A stretch of 64,000 nucleotides of DNA, taken from NCBI GenBank assembly GCA_934098505.1, contig CAKOOR010000004.1, positions 1 to 64,000 on the forward strand, given 5' to 3'. Origin of the DNA: an uncultured Bacilli bacterium (GTDB lineage: Bacteria > Bacillota_I > Bacilli_A > RF39 > UBA660). The notes below the pieces were generated by a model. It worked only from the letters and a program-made list of their open reading frames with translations. It searched no databases and was not told the DNA's origin. Positions 1-7,960 of the stretch are shown here, piece after piece. The number at the start of each line of letters is the position of its first letter. Positions within the stretch are counted from its first letter, which is position 1. Both the position numbers and the translations under genes were made by a program.

Positions 1-4
1 AGAG

Positions 5-29
5 TATAAATTGAAAAGTTAAGTGTCCG
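5..29 (+). repeat. IS30 left terminal inverted repeat
   Basis: This 25 bp end pairs with 1181-1205 in inverted orientation; the three mismatches are clustered in the middle. Confidence 0.88.
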
Positions 30-105
30 ATTGGGACATAAAAAAGACACATAGAATTACCTATGATACAATGTAAGTGCGAACTAACATTGGAGGTAAT
101 AAACT

Positions 106-1152
106 ATGTGTCTTTTAGATTATAACAAAAAAATAAATAAATATAAACATATAACTTATGCTGAAAGGACTATGATAGAAACTTGGTATAATTCAGATAA
201 AAAAAGTAAAAGAGAAATAGCAATATTGTTGCATAAAAGTGAAAGAACGATTAGAAGAGAAATAAATCGTGGACTAGTTATAATTAGAAATTATGATTGG
301 ACTGAAGGGGTAGAATATAGTGCAAGAGTAGCTCAAGAAAAATATGAATACGGTATGACTAGTAAAGGTCCAGCGTTAAAATTAGATCAAGATATAAAAT
401 TGGTTGAATATATTGAAAATGAGATACTGTGTAATAAGAAGTCTCCTGAAGTAGTAGCTATTCAGTTAAAAGAAAATGGATTTAATATAGAAATAAGTGG
501 TAGAACCATAAGAAATGCAATAAAAAGCGGGTTAATATTTGAAAAATTGCAAAATGGTAAAATAATATATAAAAAAGAATATAATAACAAGAATAAAGAA
601 AAGCGAGTTTCTAAAATGATACCGGCAGAAAAAAGTATTGAGCATAGGCCAAAAGAAGCGAATACAAGAGAGGAATATGGTCATTGGGAAGGAGATTTAG
701 TTGTTGGAAAGCAAGGCACAAAAACAGTTTTATTTACATTAACAGAAAGAAAAACAAGGCAAGAAATAATAATGAAACTTCCAAACAAAGAAACGAAGAC
801 AATAGCGAAAGCAGTTGATAAAATAGAAAGAAAGTATCAAGGAAGGTTTTACAAAGTCTTTAAGAGTATAACATTTGATAATGGAGTTGAATTCATGGGA
901 TATGAGGGCTTAGAAAAGTCATGCTTGAGGAAAAAGAATAGAACAAAAGTATATTATGCTCATCCTTACTGTTCTGGAGAAAGAGGAACAAACGAAAACA
1001 ATAATAGATTAATAAGAAGATGGATTCCGAAAGGAACAGATATAACAAATATAAAAGTATCATTTATAAAGCAAGTTGAAGATTGGATTAATAATTATCC
1101 GAGGTCAATATTTGAATATAAGAGTTCAAATATGATATTATTAGAAATATAA
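106..1152 (+). CDS. IS30-family transposase
   Basis: This 348-residue protein catalyses cut-and-paste or copy-type movement of the element by acting on its terminal repeats. The N-terminus (about residues 13-56) holds the helix-turn-helix typical of IS30 transposases, containing SERTIRREI. The rve-type catalytic core follows, with the acidic triad D197 (in HWEGD), D258 (in FDNG) and E297 (in RGTNENNNRL). The RRWIPKGTD motif after the Glu is a family hallmark. Length is full for the family and no frameshift is seen, so it is probably active. A GGAGG box nine bases upstream supports the ATG at 106. The frame runs unbroken between the two inverted repeats. Confidence 0.95.
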   Translation: MCLLDYNKKINKYKHITYAERTMIETWYNSDKKSKREIAILLHKSERTIRREINRGLVIIRNYDWTEGVEYSARVAQEKYEYGMTSKGPALKLDQDIKLVEYIENEILCNKKSPEVVAIQLKENGFNIEISGRTIRNAIKSGLIFEKLQNGKIIYKKEYNNKNKEKRVSKMIPAEKSIEHRPKEANTREEYGHWEGDLVVGKQGTKTVLFTLTERKTRQEIIMKLPNKETKTIAKAVDKIERKYQGRFYKVFKSITFDNGVEFMGYEGLEKSCLRKKNRTKVYYAHPYCSGERGTNENNNRLIRRWIPKGTDITNIKVSFIKQVEDWINNYPRSIFEYKSSNMILLEI

Positions 1153-1180
1153 ACGAGCACTTATAAGGTAATTCAATGTG

Positions 1181-1205
1181 CGGACACTTATTATTTCAAT
1201 TTATA
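1181..1205 (-). repeat. IS30 right terminal inverted repeat
   Basis: This is the inverted partner of 5-29. It begins 29 bases after the transposase stop codon. Confidence 0.88.
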
Positions 1206-1229
1206 GACTTTTTATCAGAGTCTTTTTTT
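1205..1229 (+). terminator. Hairpin and T-run next to IS end
   Basis: AGACT and AGTCT form a short 5 bp stem followed by seven T residues. The stem begins at the last base of the IS right repeat. It may terminate IS transcription or be the pre-existing target terminator. Confidence 0.55.
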
Positions 1230-1231
1230 CG

Positions 1232-1260
1232 TTGTCAAAATAAACGATTTAGTTTATAAT
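1232..1260 (+). promoter_or_regulatory. Sigma-A-type promoter
   Basis: A -35 box TTGTCA at 1232-1237 and a perfect -10 TATAAT at 1255-1260 are separated by 17 bp, 30 bases before the ATG at 1290. Confidence 0.75.
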
Positions 1261-1289
1261 TAAATTAAGATAAGAAGAGGTTATAGATT

Positions 1290-2717
1290 ATGAATAATAA
1301 TACTAATGGTAGCACAAATAATATTAATAATTTACCTAATATAAATCAAAATACCACTAATAGTCTTAATAATGTGGCTTTTAATAATGGAGTAAATAAT
1401 TCCAATATTTCGAATAATAATTCTAATAACATGATTAACAATAGTAATGTTGGCGGTGGAGTAGTTAATAACCAAGCAGTTATTTCTAACAATCAAGGAA
1501 ATATCGTTAATAGTAGTCTATTAAATAATAATCCAGTTAGTAATCCAAATAATGTAAATCAAACAATACCTAATAATAATCCTCTACCTAATCCTAATAT
1601 AAATACAGCTGTGAATTCTAATATAAAAGACCAAAATGTTAATAATGTTAATACGGAAAATAAAACCGCTAATCCAAACAATATAAAAATAGAAGAAACC
1701 AGTGTAACAAGATCACAAAAAGGAACCGTAACTATTGCTACAGTTAATGGTGGTAATGTAAGTATTTTAACTGATAAGATGCCAGAAGCAATTGATTTAA
1801 GTGTTAAAGAAGCCAAAACTATTACTAAGAATGGTAAAAAAGTTCGTATTATGACCAAAAGAGAACTAATAACTAATATCATCTTAAGTTTCTTTTTCGT
1901 ATTAGTATTATGCGGTGCTGGGTATGGCGTTTATTATTATTTATCTGGCAATAACCCTCGTAATTTTGAAACAAAAAATATAAGCATTGAGTATGGCGAG
2001 GAAATACCGGCCTCGGTTCGTAATTATATAAATTTAACAGATATTAGTGAACCTGATTATATTTTAGATACATCGGCAGTTAAAAATGAAATAGGCACTT
2101 ATACTTATAAAGTAAGTTACGGTAGCACCACTAAAACCGGAACAATAACTATAAACGATACTAAAGCCCCAGTTGTAACATTTAATGATGTAAAAGAATT
2201 TATTGAAGGCACAACTATCACTAAAGAAATGCTAGTTGCCAGTTGTGAAGATATATCTAGTTGTACTTATGATTTAACTTCTCCTGTTGATACTAATACT
2301 CCTGGTACTATAACCGCTAGCATTACAGCTAAAGATAATTTAGGTAATTCAAAAGATTATCCAATTGAACTAAATATTATAGAAAAACTAACTACTTTAG
2401 TATGTAGTAGTACTATAGTAACTACTGATGAAAATAGTAAAACTTTATTAGAAAGTAATAATTATACTTTATCATTTACAAACCAAAAACTCTTAAAAAC
2501 AGGTAATTTAAAAGTAATAAGAACTTATTTAAGTGATAGTGATTATACAAGTATAAAAGATAATTTAACTAGTAGTGGTTATACTTTAGAAGACATTAAT
2601 AGAAGAGCTATTAAAGAATCTACTATTGATAATGTTGCTAATTTAACTACACAAGATGAAATAAAAACGCATCTAGAAAGTAATAGTTATACTTGTAGTA
2701 TTAAAGATAATGAATAA
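1290..2717 (+). CDS. Asn-rich membrane protein with Ig-like ectodomain
   Basis: This 475-residue protein of unknown function appears to be a single-pass surface protein. Residues 1-150 are a low-complexity Asn-dominated tail with no signal peptide. A basic stretch (KNGKKVRIMTKRELI) precedes one membrane segment at about 192-216. The outside part carries an Ig-like domain resembling DUF5011 (about 225-360, with TYTYKVSYG and INDTKAPVV). A C-terminal domain with two Cys follows. The predicted topology is N-terminus in, C-terminus out. The Asn-rich tail resembles the C-terminal tail of the secretion ATPase at 45753, which hints at, but does not prove, a shared cytoplasmic partner. An AAGAGG box at 1275 supports this ATG. 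A promoter and a terminator make it a one-gene unit. Confidence 0.8.
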   Translation: MNNNTNGSTNNINNLPNINQNTTNSLNNVAFNNGVNNSNISNNNSNNMINNSNVGGGVVNNQAVISNNQGNIVNSSLLNNNPVSNPNNVNQTIPNNNPLPNPNINTAVNSNIKDQNVNNVNTENKTANPNNIKIEETSVTRSQKGTVTIATVNGGNVSILTDKMPEAIDLSVKEAKTITKNGKKVRIMTKRELITNIILSFFFVLVLCGAGYGVYYYLSGNNPRNFETKNISIEYGEEIPASVRNYINLTDISEPDYILDTSAVKNEIGTYTYKVSYGSTTKTGTITINDTKAPVVTFNDVKEFIEGTTITKEMLVASCEDISSCTYDLTSPVDTNTPGTITASITAKDNLGNSKDYPIELNIIEKLTTLVCSSTIVTTDENSKTLLESNNYTLSFTNQKLLKTGNLKVIRTYLSDSDYTSIKDNLTSSGYTLEDINRRAIKESTIDNVANLTTQDEIKTHLESNSYTCSIKDNE

Positions 2718-2740
2718 TGGCTAGTAATAGTCATTTTTTC
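2716..2740 (+). terminator. Rho-independent terminator
   Basis: ATGGCTA pairs with TAGTCAT (one G-U pair) around a four-base loop, followed by six T. It overlaps the end of the stop codon of the Asn-rich protein gene. Confidence 0.75.
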
Positions 2741-2758
2741 TATATATAAAAATAAAAA

Positions 2759-3040
2759 TTTCATAGAGCATATAACTCTATGAAATAGAAAAATAGATAT
2801 CTATCTTTAATATATAATATAACTATAGCATATAATTAGGTTAAATTAAAGAGTTTTTATGATGTTATTATAGTCAAAATTCCCGTCAATTAAATTTTTC
2901 TTTTTATTAGGTTTTATCAGTCTTTATTTAACTTTTTGTAGTCAATTAATTAAAATCTTTTCTGGTCAAAAAATGTAGTCAAACTAGCTTTAAACTTAGT
3001 AAATACCTACTATTTTCATAGAGTTATATGCTCTATGAAA
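2759..3040. other. Putative invertible promoter cassette A
   Basis: Two 27 bp sites (2759-2785 and 3014-3040) are exact reverse complements of each other. Each consists of 10 bp arms, TTTCATAGAG and CTCTATGAAA, around a 7 bp asymmetric spacer. The spacer reads CATATAA in the left site and TTATATG in the right site. This is the architecture of loxP/FRT/dif-type tyrosine-recombinase sites, and the opposed spacers predict inversion of the 228 bp between them. The segment carries a conserved leftward promoter and five GTCAA motifs (TTGAC on the minus strand). In the orientation read here the promoter points away from the glycine-rich protein gene at 3079, so this would be the OFF state. No recombinase gene lies in the window. 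Confidence 0.72.
2822..2850 (-). promoter_or_regulatory. Leftward promoter inside cassette A
   Basis: On the minus strand, -35 TTTAAT (2845-2850) and extended -10 TGC-TATAGT (-10 at 2822-2827) are 17 bp apart. The same arrangement is conserved in cassette B. Inverting the cassette would place the -10 near 2972-2977, facing the ATG at 3079. Confidence 0.55.
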
Positions 3041-3078
3041 GCGTAATTTAGGATATTTATTAGATGGAGTAAGAAAGA

Positions 3079-4323
3079 ATGAAAAGATTTAATAAAGATA
3101 AGTATTTAAGAAGATTAAAATTAAAACGTATGTTGTCTAATAACTCAAGAAAAATCTATATTATTTTATTATGCCTATTATGTTTTATTATAGGTATCTA
3201 CTTTGCTCATTCTAATTTTTTTGTAAGTGAGGATCAAGAAATAATAAGAACGACAGTAGGAGATTTTACTCAAGGTGATGTCGTAATTGGTGCTTATATA
3301 GAAGGCGAGAGTTATAATCAAATTCCTGCTAAGGGTGATGGCTACGAGGCAACTAAAGTAGTATGTGATAATAATGCCAATGGGACTTGGGATAACGACA
3401 ACTGGCGAATTATAATTGACAATTTGACCATAAAAACTAAATGCAATATTTATTTTGAGTTTAAATCTAGTTATGAATTTGAATATACCGGTAATATTCA
3501 AGAATTTACAGTTCCCAAAACCGGTATTTATAAATTAGAAGTTTGGGGTGCCCAGGGAAGTGCTATATCTTCTAATACAGTGGAAAGTGGATATGGCGGT
3601 TATTCAAGTGGCTTAATAAGTTTAGCTAAAGGTAATAATATTTTTGTTGTAGTTGGTGGTCAAGGCGCAACGATTAGCAATTATTCGACAAATTATAGTG
3701 GCGGTTACAATGGTGGTGGCAATTCGCTTACAAATTCAGATACATTATGGGGAGCTGGCGGCGGCGCTACCTCAATTCAAAATATCTTAATAAATGATGG
3801 GTTACTAAAAAATTATGAAGAAAGCAAGGACAATATTTTAATAGTAGCTGGCGGTGGTGGTGGTTTTGGAACATTTCAAAGTAATAAAAATACAGGTGGC
3901 TCTGGCGGCGGTTACGTAGGTAATAATGGTACATCAAGCAATAGTTCATATGGCGTTGGTGGTAATCAATCTAGCGGTGGTCATGCAACTAATTCAATGT
4001 ATCAAGACCAATCGATTAATTCAGGAAGTTTTGGCTTGGGTGGAAATGGTAATTTAAATACTAGGACAGGTGGAACCGGTGGCGGCGGCGGTTATTATGG
4101 TGGTTCATCAAGTTATGATTACGGCAGTAGTGCTGGTGGTGGCTCTGGCTACATAGGAAACTCATTATTAAATAATAAAATCATGTATTGTTATAACTGC
4201 AACGAATCTAGTGAAACCGATATTAAAACCGTATCTACTACCTGTAATGAAGAAACCCCAACCGAAAATTGTGCAAAAAAAGGCAATGGTTATGCTAAAA
4301 TAACTTATATTGAAGAAAATTAA
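3079..4323 (+). CDS. Anchored glycine-rich surface protein, copy 1
   Basis: This 414-residue protein of unknown biochemical role has a basic N-terminus and one membrane anchor at about 25-43. A conserved stalk follows to about residue 130. A glycine-rich domain (about 135-385) opens with the family motif PKTGIYKLEVWGAQG and is full of GG and GGG runs. The last ~45 residues are Cys-containing (YCYNC, TTCNEE, ENCAKK). The glycine-rich part matches the Gly_rich_2-like domain of Firmicutes surface proteins. The anchor, stalk and C-terminus are nearly identical to the paralogue at 4733, while the middle differs strongly. Expression is probably set by the invertible cassette just upstream. The ATG at 3079 follows GGAGTAAGAAAG. 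Confidence 0.82.
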   Translation: MKRFNKDKYLRRLKLKRMLSNNSRKIYIILLCLLCFIIGIYFAHSNFFVSEDQEIIRTTVGDFTQGDVVIGAYIEGESYNQIPAKGDGYEATKVVCDNNANGTWDNDNWRIIIDNLTIKTKCNIYFEFKSSYEFEYTGNIQEFTVPKTGIYKLEVWGAQGSAISSNTVESGYGGYSSGLISLAKGNNIFVVVGGQGATISNYSTNYSGGYNGGGNSLTNSDTLWGAGGGATSIQNILINDGLLKNYEESKDNILIVAGGGGGFGTFQSNKNTGGSGGGYVGNNGTSSNSSYGVGGNQSSGGHATNSMYQDQSINSGSFGLGGNGNLNTRTGGTGGGGGYYGGSSSYDYGSSAGGGSGYIGNSLLNNKIMYCYNCNESSETDIKTVSTTCNEETPTENCAKKGNGYAKITYIEEN

Positions 4324-4336
4324 TATTAAAATAAAT

Positions 4337-4370
4337 AGACAGAAATATCTAAAAAGAATTCTGTCTTTTT
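4337..4370 (+). terminator. Rho-independent terminator
   Basis: AGACAGAA pairs with TTCTGTCT, followed by a T-run, directly after glycine-rich copy 1. Confidence 0.8.
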
Positions 4371-4413
4371 AGTATCCTTAAATAATTGTTACTTTTGGTA
4401 TTAAAGATAAAAA

Positions 4414-4695
4414 ATTCATAGAGTATATAACTCTATGAAAACTATTTTTCAGTATCTATTTTTAACTTATATTACAAATATACCATATAATTAGGATTAA
4501 TTAAAGAGTTTTTAATAAACTATTATAGTCAAAATTGTAGTCATTTAATTTTAGGCTTTTTCTAGATATTATAGGACTCTAAAGCTATTTTTAATTTCAA
4601 AGAACTATTAACTTTTATGGTCAAAAAATGTAGTCAAGTTGGCTTTTAATCTAGTAAATACCTACTATTTTCATAGAGTTATATACTCTATGAAA
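4414..4695. other. Putative invertible promoter cassette B
   Basis: This is a diverged duplicate of cassette A with the same layout. Inverted sites lie at 4415-4440 and 4669-4695, with the same arms TTCATAGAG and CTCTATGAA. The spacer is TATATAA on the left and TTATATA on the right, exact reverse complements of each other. It differs from the spacer of cassette A by one base. Matching within a pair and mismatch between pairs is what strand-exchange homology would impose. The internal leftward promoter and GTCAA motifs are kept. The cassette sits just upstream of glycine-rich copy 2 and is again in the predicted OFF orientation. Confidence 0.72.
4477..4505 (-). promoter_or_regulatory. Leftward promoter inside cassette B
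   Basis: On the minus strand, -35 TTTAAT (4500-4505), a 17 bp gap and extended -10 TGG-TATATT (-10 at 4477-4482) match the arrangement in cassette A. Confidence 0.55.
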
Positions 4696-4732
4696 CCATA
4701 ATTAAGGGTATTTTTACTAACGGAGGTTAAAA

Positions 4733-5935
4733 ATGAAGAAATTTAATAAAGATAAGTATTTAAGAAGATTAAAATTAAAGCGTATGTTGTCTAATAACTC
4801 AAGAAAAATTTATATTATTTTATTATGTCTATCATGTTTTATTATAGGTATCTATTTTGCTCATTCTAAGTTTTTTGTAAGTGAAGATCAAGAAATAATA
4901 AGAACGACAGTAGGCGATTTTACCCAAGGTGATGTTATAATTGGTGCTTATATTGACGGAAAAAGTAATAATAAAATTCCTGCTAAAAGTGATGGTTACG
5001 AGGCAACTAAAGTAGTATGTGATAATAATGCCAATGGTACATGGGATAACGAAAGTTGGCAAATTATAATTGATAATTTGACCATAAAAACTAAATGCAA
5101 TATTTATTTTGTTTCTAAAAATGAATATTCCTACACTGGCTATGAAGAAATTTTTACAGCTTATAAAACTGGAACTTATAAGTTAGAGGTCTGGGGTGCT
5201 CAGGGTGGTGGTACAACAACTTATCAAGGTGGCACTGGTGCTTATAGTACGGGTATTGCTTATTTAGAAAGTGGTAATAAATTATATATCAATGTCGGTG
5301 GCTCTGGCACGATAAACACATCAACAAGCAGTAGTTTTAGTTATTTAACTGGTGGTTATAATGGCGGTGGTAATAGTACAGTCGGTGGAGATCCAAATAA
5401 CTACGCTGCTGGTGGTGGTTCTGGTGGCGGTGCCACGCATATAGCCAAAGTTTCCGGTCTTTTATCGACTTTGGAAAATAATAAAGACGATATTATAATT
5501 GTTGCCGCTGGCGGCGGTGGTGCTGATACTAACTCTTATGATAGCAGTCTTTCTCATAGCGGGACTAATGGTAGTGGCATTAGTAGTTCTACTACAGCAG
5601 GCCAAAAAAATTCATGTACCATTGCCACCCAAACTACTGGTTATAGCTTTGGCCAAGGCGGTAATTATACCTCCAAGACTCATGGCGCCGGTGGCGGTGG
5701 TAGTGGCTTTTATGGCGGCGGTGGTGGCGGTATGAACGGCCCAGGATGCGGTGGTTCAAGCTACATCGGCAATTCTTTATTAAGTGATAAAGCTATGTAC
5801 TGTTATAACTGTACCGAATCTAGTGAAACTGATACAAAAACCGTATCTACTACCTGTAATGAAGAAACACCAACCGAAAATTGTGCTAAAAAAGGCAATG
5901 GTTATGCTAAAATAACGTTTATAAAAGAAAATTAA
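4733..5935 (+). CDS. Anchored glycine-rich surface protein, copy 2
   Basis: This 400-residue paralogue of the protein at 3079 has the same basic N-terminus, membrane anchor at about 25-43 and conserved stalk. Its glycine-rich domain (about 130-370) begins YKTGTYKLEVWGAQG and is clearly different in sequence from copy 1. The Cys-containing C-terminus returns to near identity. The mosaic pattern (constant ends, variable centre) suggests duplication followed by diversification or recombination of the exposed part. It has its own upstream cassette and its own terminator, so the two genes could be switched independently. A GGAGG box eight bases before the ATG supports the start. The ligand or partner is unknown. 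Confidence 0.82.
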   Translation: MKKFNKDKYLRRLKLKRMLSNNSRKIYIILLCLSCFIIGIYFAHSKFFVSEDQEIIRTTVGDFTQGDVIIGAYIDGKSNNKIPAKSDGYEATKVVCDNNANGTWDNESWQIIIDNLTIKTKCNIYFVSKNEYSYTGYEEIFTAYKTGTYKLEVWGAQGGGTTTYQGGTGAYSTGIAYLESGNKLYINVGGSGTINTSTSSSFSYLTGGYNGGGNSTVGGDPNNYAAGGGSGGGATHIAKVSGLLSTLENNKDDIIIVAAGGGGADTNSYDSSLSHSGTNGSGISSSTTAGQKNSCTIATQTTGYSFGQGGNYTSKTHGAGGGGSGFYGGGGGGMNGPGCGGSSYIGNSLLSDKAMYCYNCTESSETDTKTVSTTCNEETPTENCAKKGNGYAKITFIKEN

Positions 5936-5945
5936 TAAAACTTAT

Positions 5946-5991
5946 AAGAGTAATATTTTAAAATTAATAATTAGAAATATTACTCTTTTTA
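5946..5991 (+). terminator. Strong rho-independent terminator
   Basis: AAGAGTAATATTT pairs perfectly over 13 bp with AAATATTACTCTT, followed by a T-run. Confidence 0.85.
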
Positions 5992-6131
5992 AAATTTTAA
6001 AATATCATTATTCAAATTTATAAATATAATTAAAAAACTTTAAAATGATAAAATTATGTGGTATATTTATAATATATGTTAGAGATAAAACTAAAAGAAA
6101 GAATAAAGTTGGGTAGGAATTAAAAGATGAA

Positions 6132-6209
6132 ATAAATTTAAAAAGTAATATTAAAATAGCGGGTGGTATTGGTACAACTAATGATCTTTATATAATTGAA
6201 AGTAGTTAA
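6132..6209 (+). pseudogene. Remnant of a lectin-type protein C-terminus
   Basis: This 25-codon in-frame fragment ending in TAA reads INLKSNIKIAGG then IGTTNDLYIIESS. It aligns with the C-terminus of the gene that follows (FNLKADTLAQGSGTASDPY). There is no start codon or upstream domain, so it looks like the tail of a lost paralogue. The rest of the 314-base gap holds a terminator (5946-5991) and AT-rich sequence with nothing else recognised. Confidence 0.6.
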
Positions 6210-6249
6210 ATAATTTAAATAAATTATAATAAGATAAAGGAGATAGAAA

Positions 6250-7785
6250 ATGACAAAGAAAAATATAATATTTATAAGTGTATCTTTAATACTACTTATG
6301 TTATTAGGAATAGGAGTATCCTATTCTATGTGGATTTTGACTGTAAGTCAAACTGGGGTTAATACGGCTTATTCTAAGTGTTTTGATTTAAGTATAACTA
6401 ATAAAGAAAATAATATTTCATTAGAAAATGCTTATCCTATTACTAATGAAAAGGGTAAGAGCTTAACACCTTTTACTTTTACAATAACTAATACTTGTGA
6501 TATTAATGCTAGTTATAATATTAATTTAGAAAGTTTAAATGGTACTACTTTAAAAGCTGATTATCTAGATATAATGTTAGATAGTAATGAACCTAAGAGA
6601 TTAAATAGTTATTCTACTGCTACTTTAGTTAATAATGATAGTATTGATTCTAGAAACTTAACTAGTGGTATTTTAGATAGTGGTAAGTCTAAAAGTTTTT
6701 CTCTTCGTATTTGGATAGATTATAATACGACTTTAGCTGATTTAGAGAATTCTACTAAGTTATTTAAAGGTAAAATAATTGTAGTTGGTACTCCTACTAA
6801 TGAGTCTGAACCAATAATTAATAAGATTATTTCTCAGTTAGATACTTCTGGTAAGTGTCCAACGGTAAATGAAGATGGTTCGGTAAATGTAACTGGTGTT
6901 GAGGCAACAGATGGTTACTTATGTAAAGCCAAAGATGCTTATGGTGATTCCTATTATTATCGTGGTAATGTAACAAATAACTATGTGAAGTTTGCTGATA
7001 AATATTGGCGAATTGTTCGTATTAATGGTGATGGAACTGTTCGTGTTATTTATGATGGTACAAGTGCCCATACCAATGGAGAGTCAAGTAGTGATCGTCA
7101 AATTGGTACTAGTGCGTTTAATAGTAGTTATAATGATAATGCTTATGTTGGTTATATGTATGGTGCCACTGGTGCCTCAACGTATGCAGCAGCTCATGCA
7201 AATACCAATGATTCAACAATCAAAACTTACATAGATAATTGGTATAAAACGAATATTTTAGGAACTGCCAATGAACAATATTTGGCTGATAATGTTTTTT
7301 GTAATGATCGTTCAATAAGTACGTATACCACAAGTTCAAATACAAAACTGGGTTATGGAACTAATTCAACATATTATAGATGGGCATATGGTCCATGGAA
7401 CGGTACAAACTATGGTAATATGAAAATGATGTTAACATGTCCACAACAAAATGATGCCTTTACAGTAAGTGATACTACTAATGGTAATGGGGCTTTAACG
7501 TATCCAATAGGCCTTTTGAGTACAGACGAAATAGCACTAGCCGGTGGATGGAACGAAGAAAATAGTGGTTATTACCTATACTCTGGGCAAGCTTGGTGGG
7601 CTTCCTCGCCGTACTACTTCGGTGGTAACTACGCTAGCGTGCGTCGCGTGGATTCGGGTGGCTATGCGAACCACAGCAACAACGTGGGCGACGCTCGCGG
7701 GGTTCGGCCAGTTTTCAATCTGAAGGCTGATACACTGGCACAAGGCTCAGGGACAGCATCTGACCCATATCGCATTTCTTCGTAG
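6250..7785 (+). CDS. Anchored protein with C-type-lectin-like variable tip
   Basis: This 511-residue surface protein has a signal anchor at about 5-27. An Ig-like domain (about 35-185, resembling the camelysin/TasA-like ectodomains of Firmicutes) follows. The C-terminal domain (about 200-508) contains KYWRIVRINGDGTVR, a WWASSP motif and GVRPVFNL, typical of the formylglycine/C-lectin fold that carries variable regions in diversity-generating retroelements. Bases from about 7580 to 7723 shift abruptly to C-ending codons (TAC, AAC, AGC, CGC, GAC), whereas the rest of the gene prefers T-ending codons. This fits adenine-directed mutagenesis of a template rich in AAC codons. No reverse transcriptase or template repeat was found in the window. 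AAGGAG nine bases before the ATG supports the start. The likely role is ligand or phage/host binding at the cell surface. Confidence 0.75.
   Translation: MTKKNIIFISVSLILLMLLGIGVSYSMWILTVSQTGVNTAYSKCFDLSITNKENNISLENAYPITNEKGKSLTPFTFTITNTCDINASYNINLESLNGTTLKADYLDIMLDSNEPKRLNSYSTATLVNNDSIDSRNLTSGILDSGKSKSFSLRIWIDYNTTLADLENSTKLFKGKIIVVGTPTNESEPIINKIISQLDTSGKCPTVNEDGSVNVTGVEATDGYLCKAKDAYGDSYYYRGNVTNNYVKFADKYWRIVRINGDGTVRVIYDGTSAHTNGESSSDRQIGTSAFNSSYNDNAYVGYMYGATGASTYAAAHANTNDSTIKTYIDNWYKTNILGTANEQYLADNVFCNDRSISTYTTSSNTKLGYGTNSTYYRWAYGPWNGTNYGNMKMMLTCPQQNDAFTVSDTTNGNGALTYPIGLLSTDEIALAGGWNEENSGYYLYSGQAWWASSPYYFGGNYASVRRVDSGGYANHSNNVGDARGVRPVFNLKADTLAQGSGTASDPYRISS
7580..7723 (+). other. Candidate DGR variable region (VR)
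   Basis: This GC-rich, NNC-codon-rich 3' segment encodes WWASSPYYFGGNYASVRR and the residues up to GVRP. TAC, TTC, AAC, AGC, CAC, GAC and CGC codons cluster where DGR targets place mutable AAC codons. The GGGGTTCGGCC stretch near 7700 could be the mutagenic-homing start. The boundaries are estimates and no template repeat is present in the window. Confidence 0.55.
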
Positions 7786-7799
7786 AAGAAATAAAAGAA

Positions 7800-7960
7800 A
7801 TTGAATTTTAAAACAGCTTAGCTTGGAATGACATTGGGAGAGTTAAAAGATAGAACGTGACGGAACCAAGAAATTCAAGCAACCCAAGAGCGAAAGGAAA
7901 GTACGTGTGCAAGCCCCAAGGATGGGAAGCTAAGGGACCCAAAACGAACAATAATGCGAG
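7800..7960. other. Unassigned GC-richer downstream stretch
   Basis: This stretch between the lectin gene and nifJ is visibly richer in G and C than its surroundings, with purine-rich runs such as GAGCGAAAGGAAAG and GATGGGAAGC. It holds no credible gene. It could be a structured RNA or DGR-associated sequence downstream of the variable region. No known RNA family is recognised. Confidence 0.35.

Larger units (their letters stand above)
5..1205 (+). mobile_element. Complete IS30-family insertion sequence
   Basis: The transposase gene is enclosed by 25 bp terminal inverted repeats at 5-29 and 1181-1205. They match at 22 of 25 positions; both outer ends read TATAAATTGAAA and both inner ends read TAAGTGTCCG. 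The size of about 1.2 kb is normal for IS30 elements. No convincing target duplication is visible, partly because only four bases lie to the left. The right end abuts a hairpin plus T-run, so the element may sit at a terminator. Confidence 0.9.

Noticed and set aside
1559..1882. Antisense frames over Asn-rich and glycine-rich genes (also 3767-3949, 5499-5735)
   Set aside because: They are shadows caused by repetitive codons of the real genes; no start signals.
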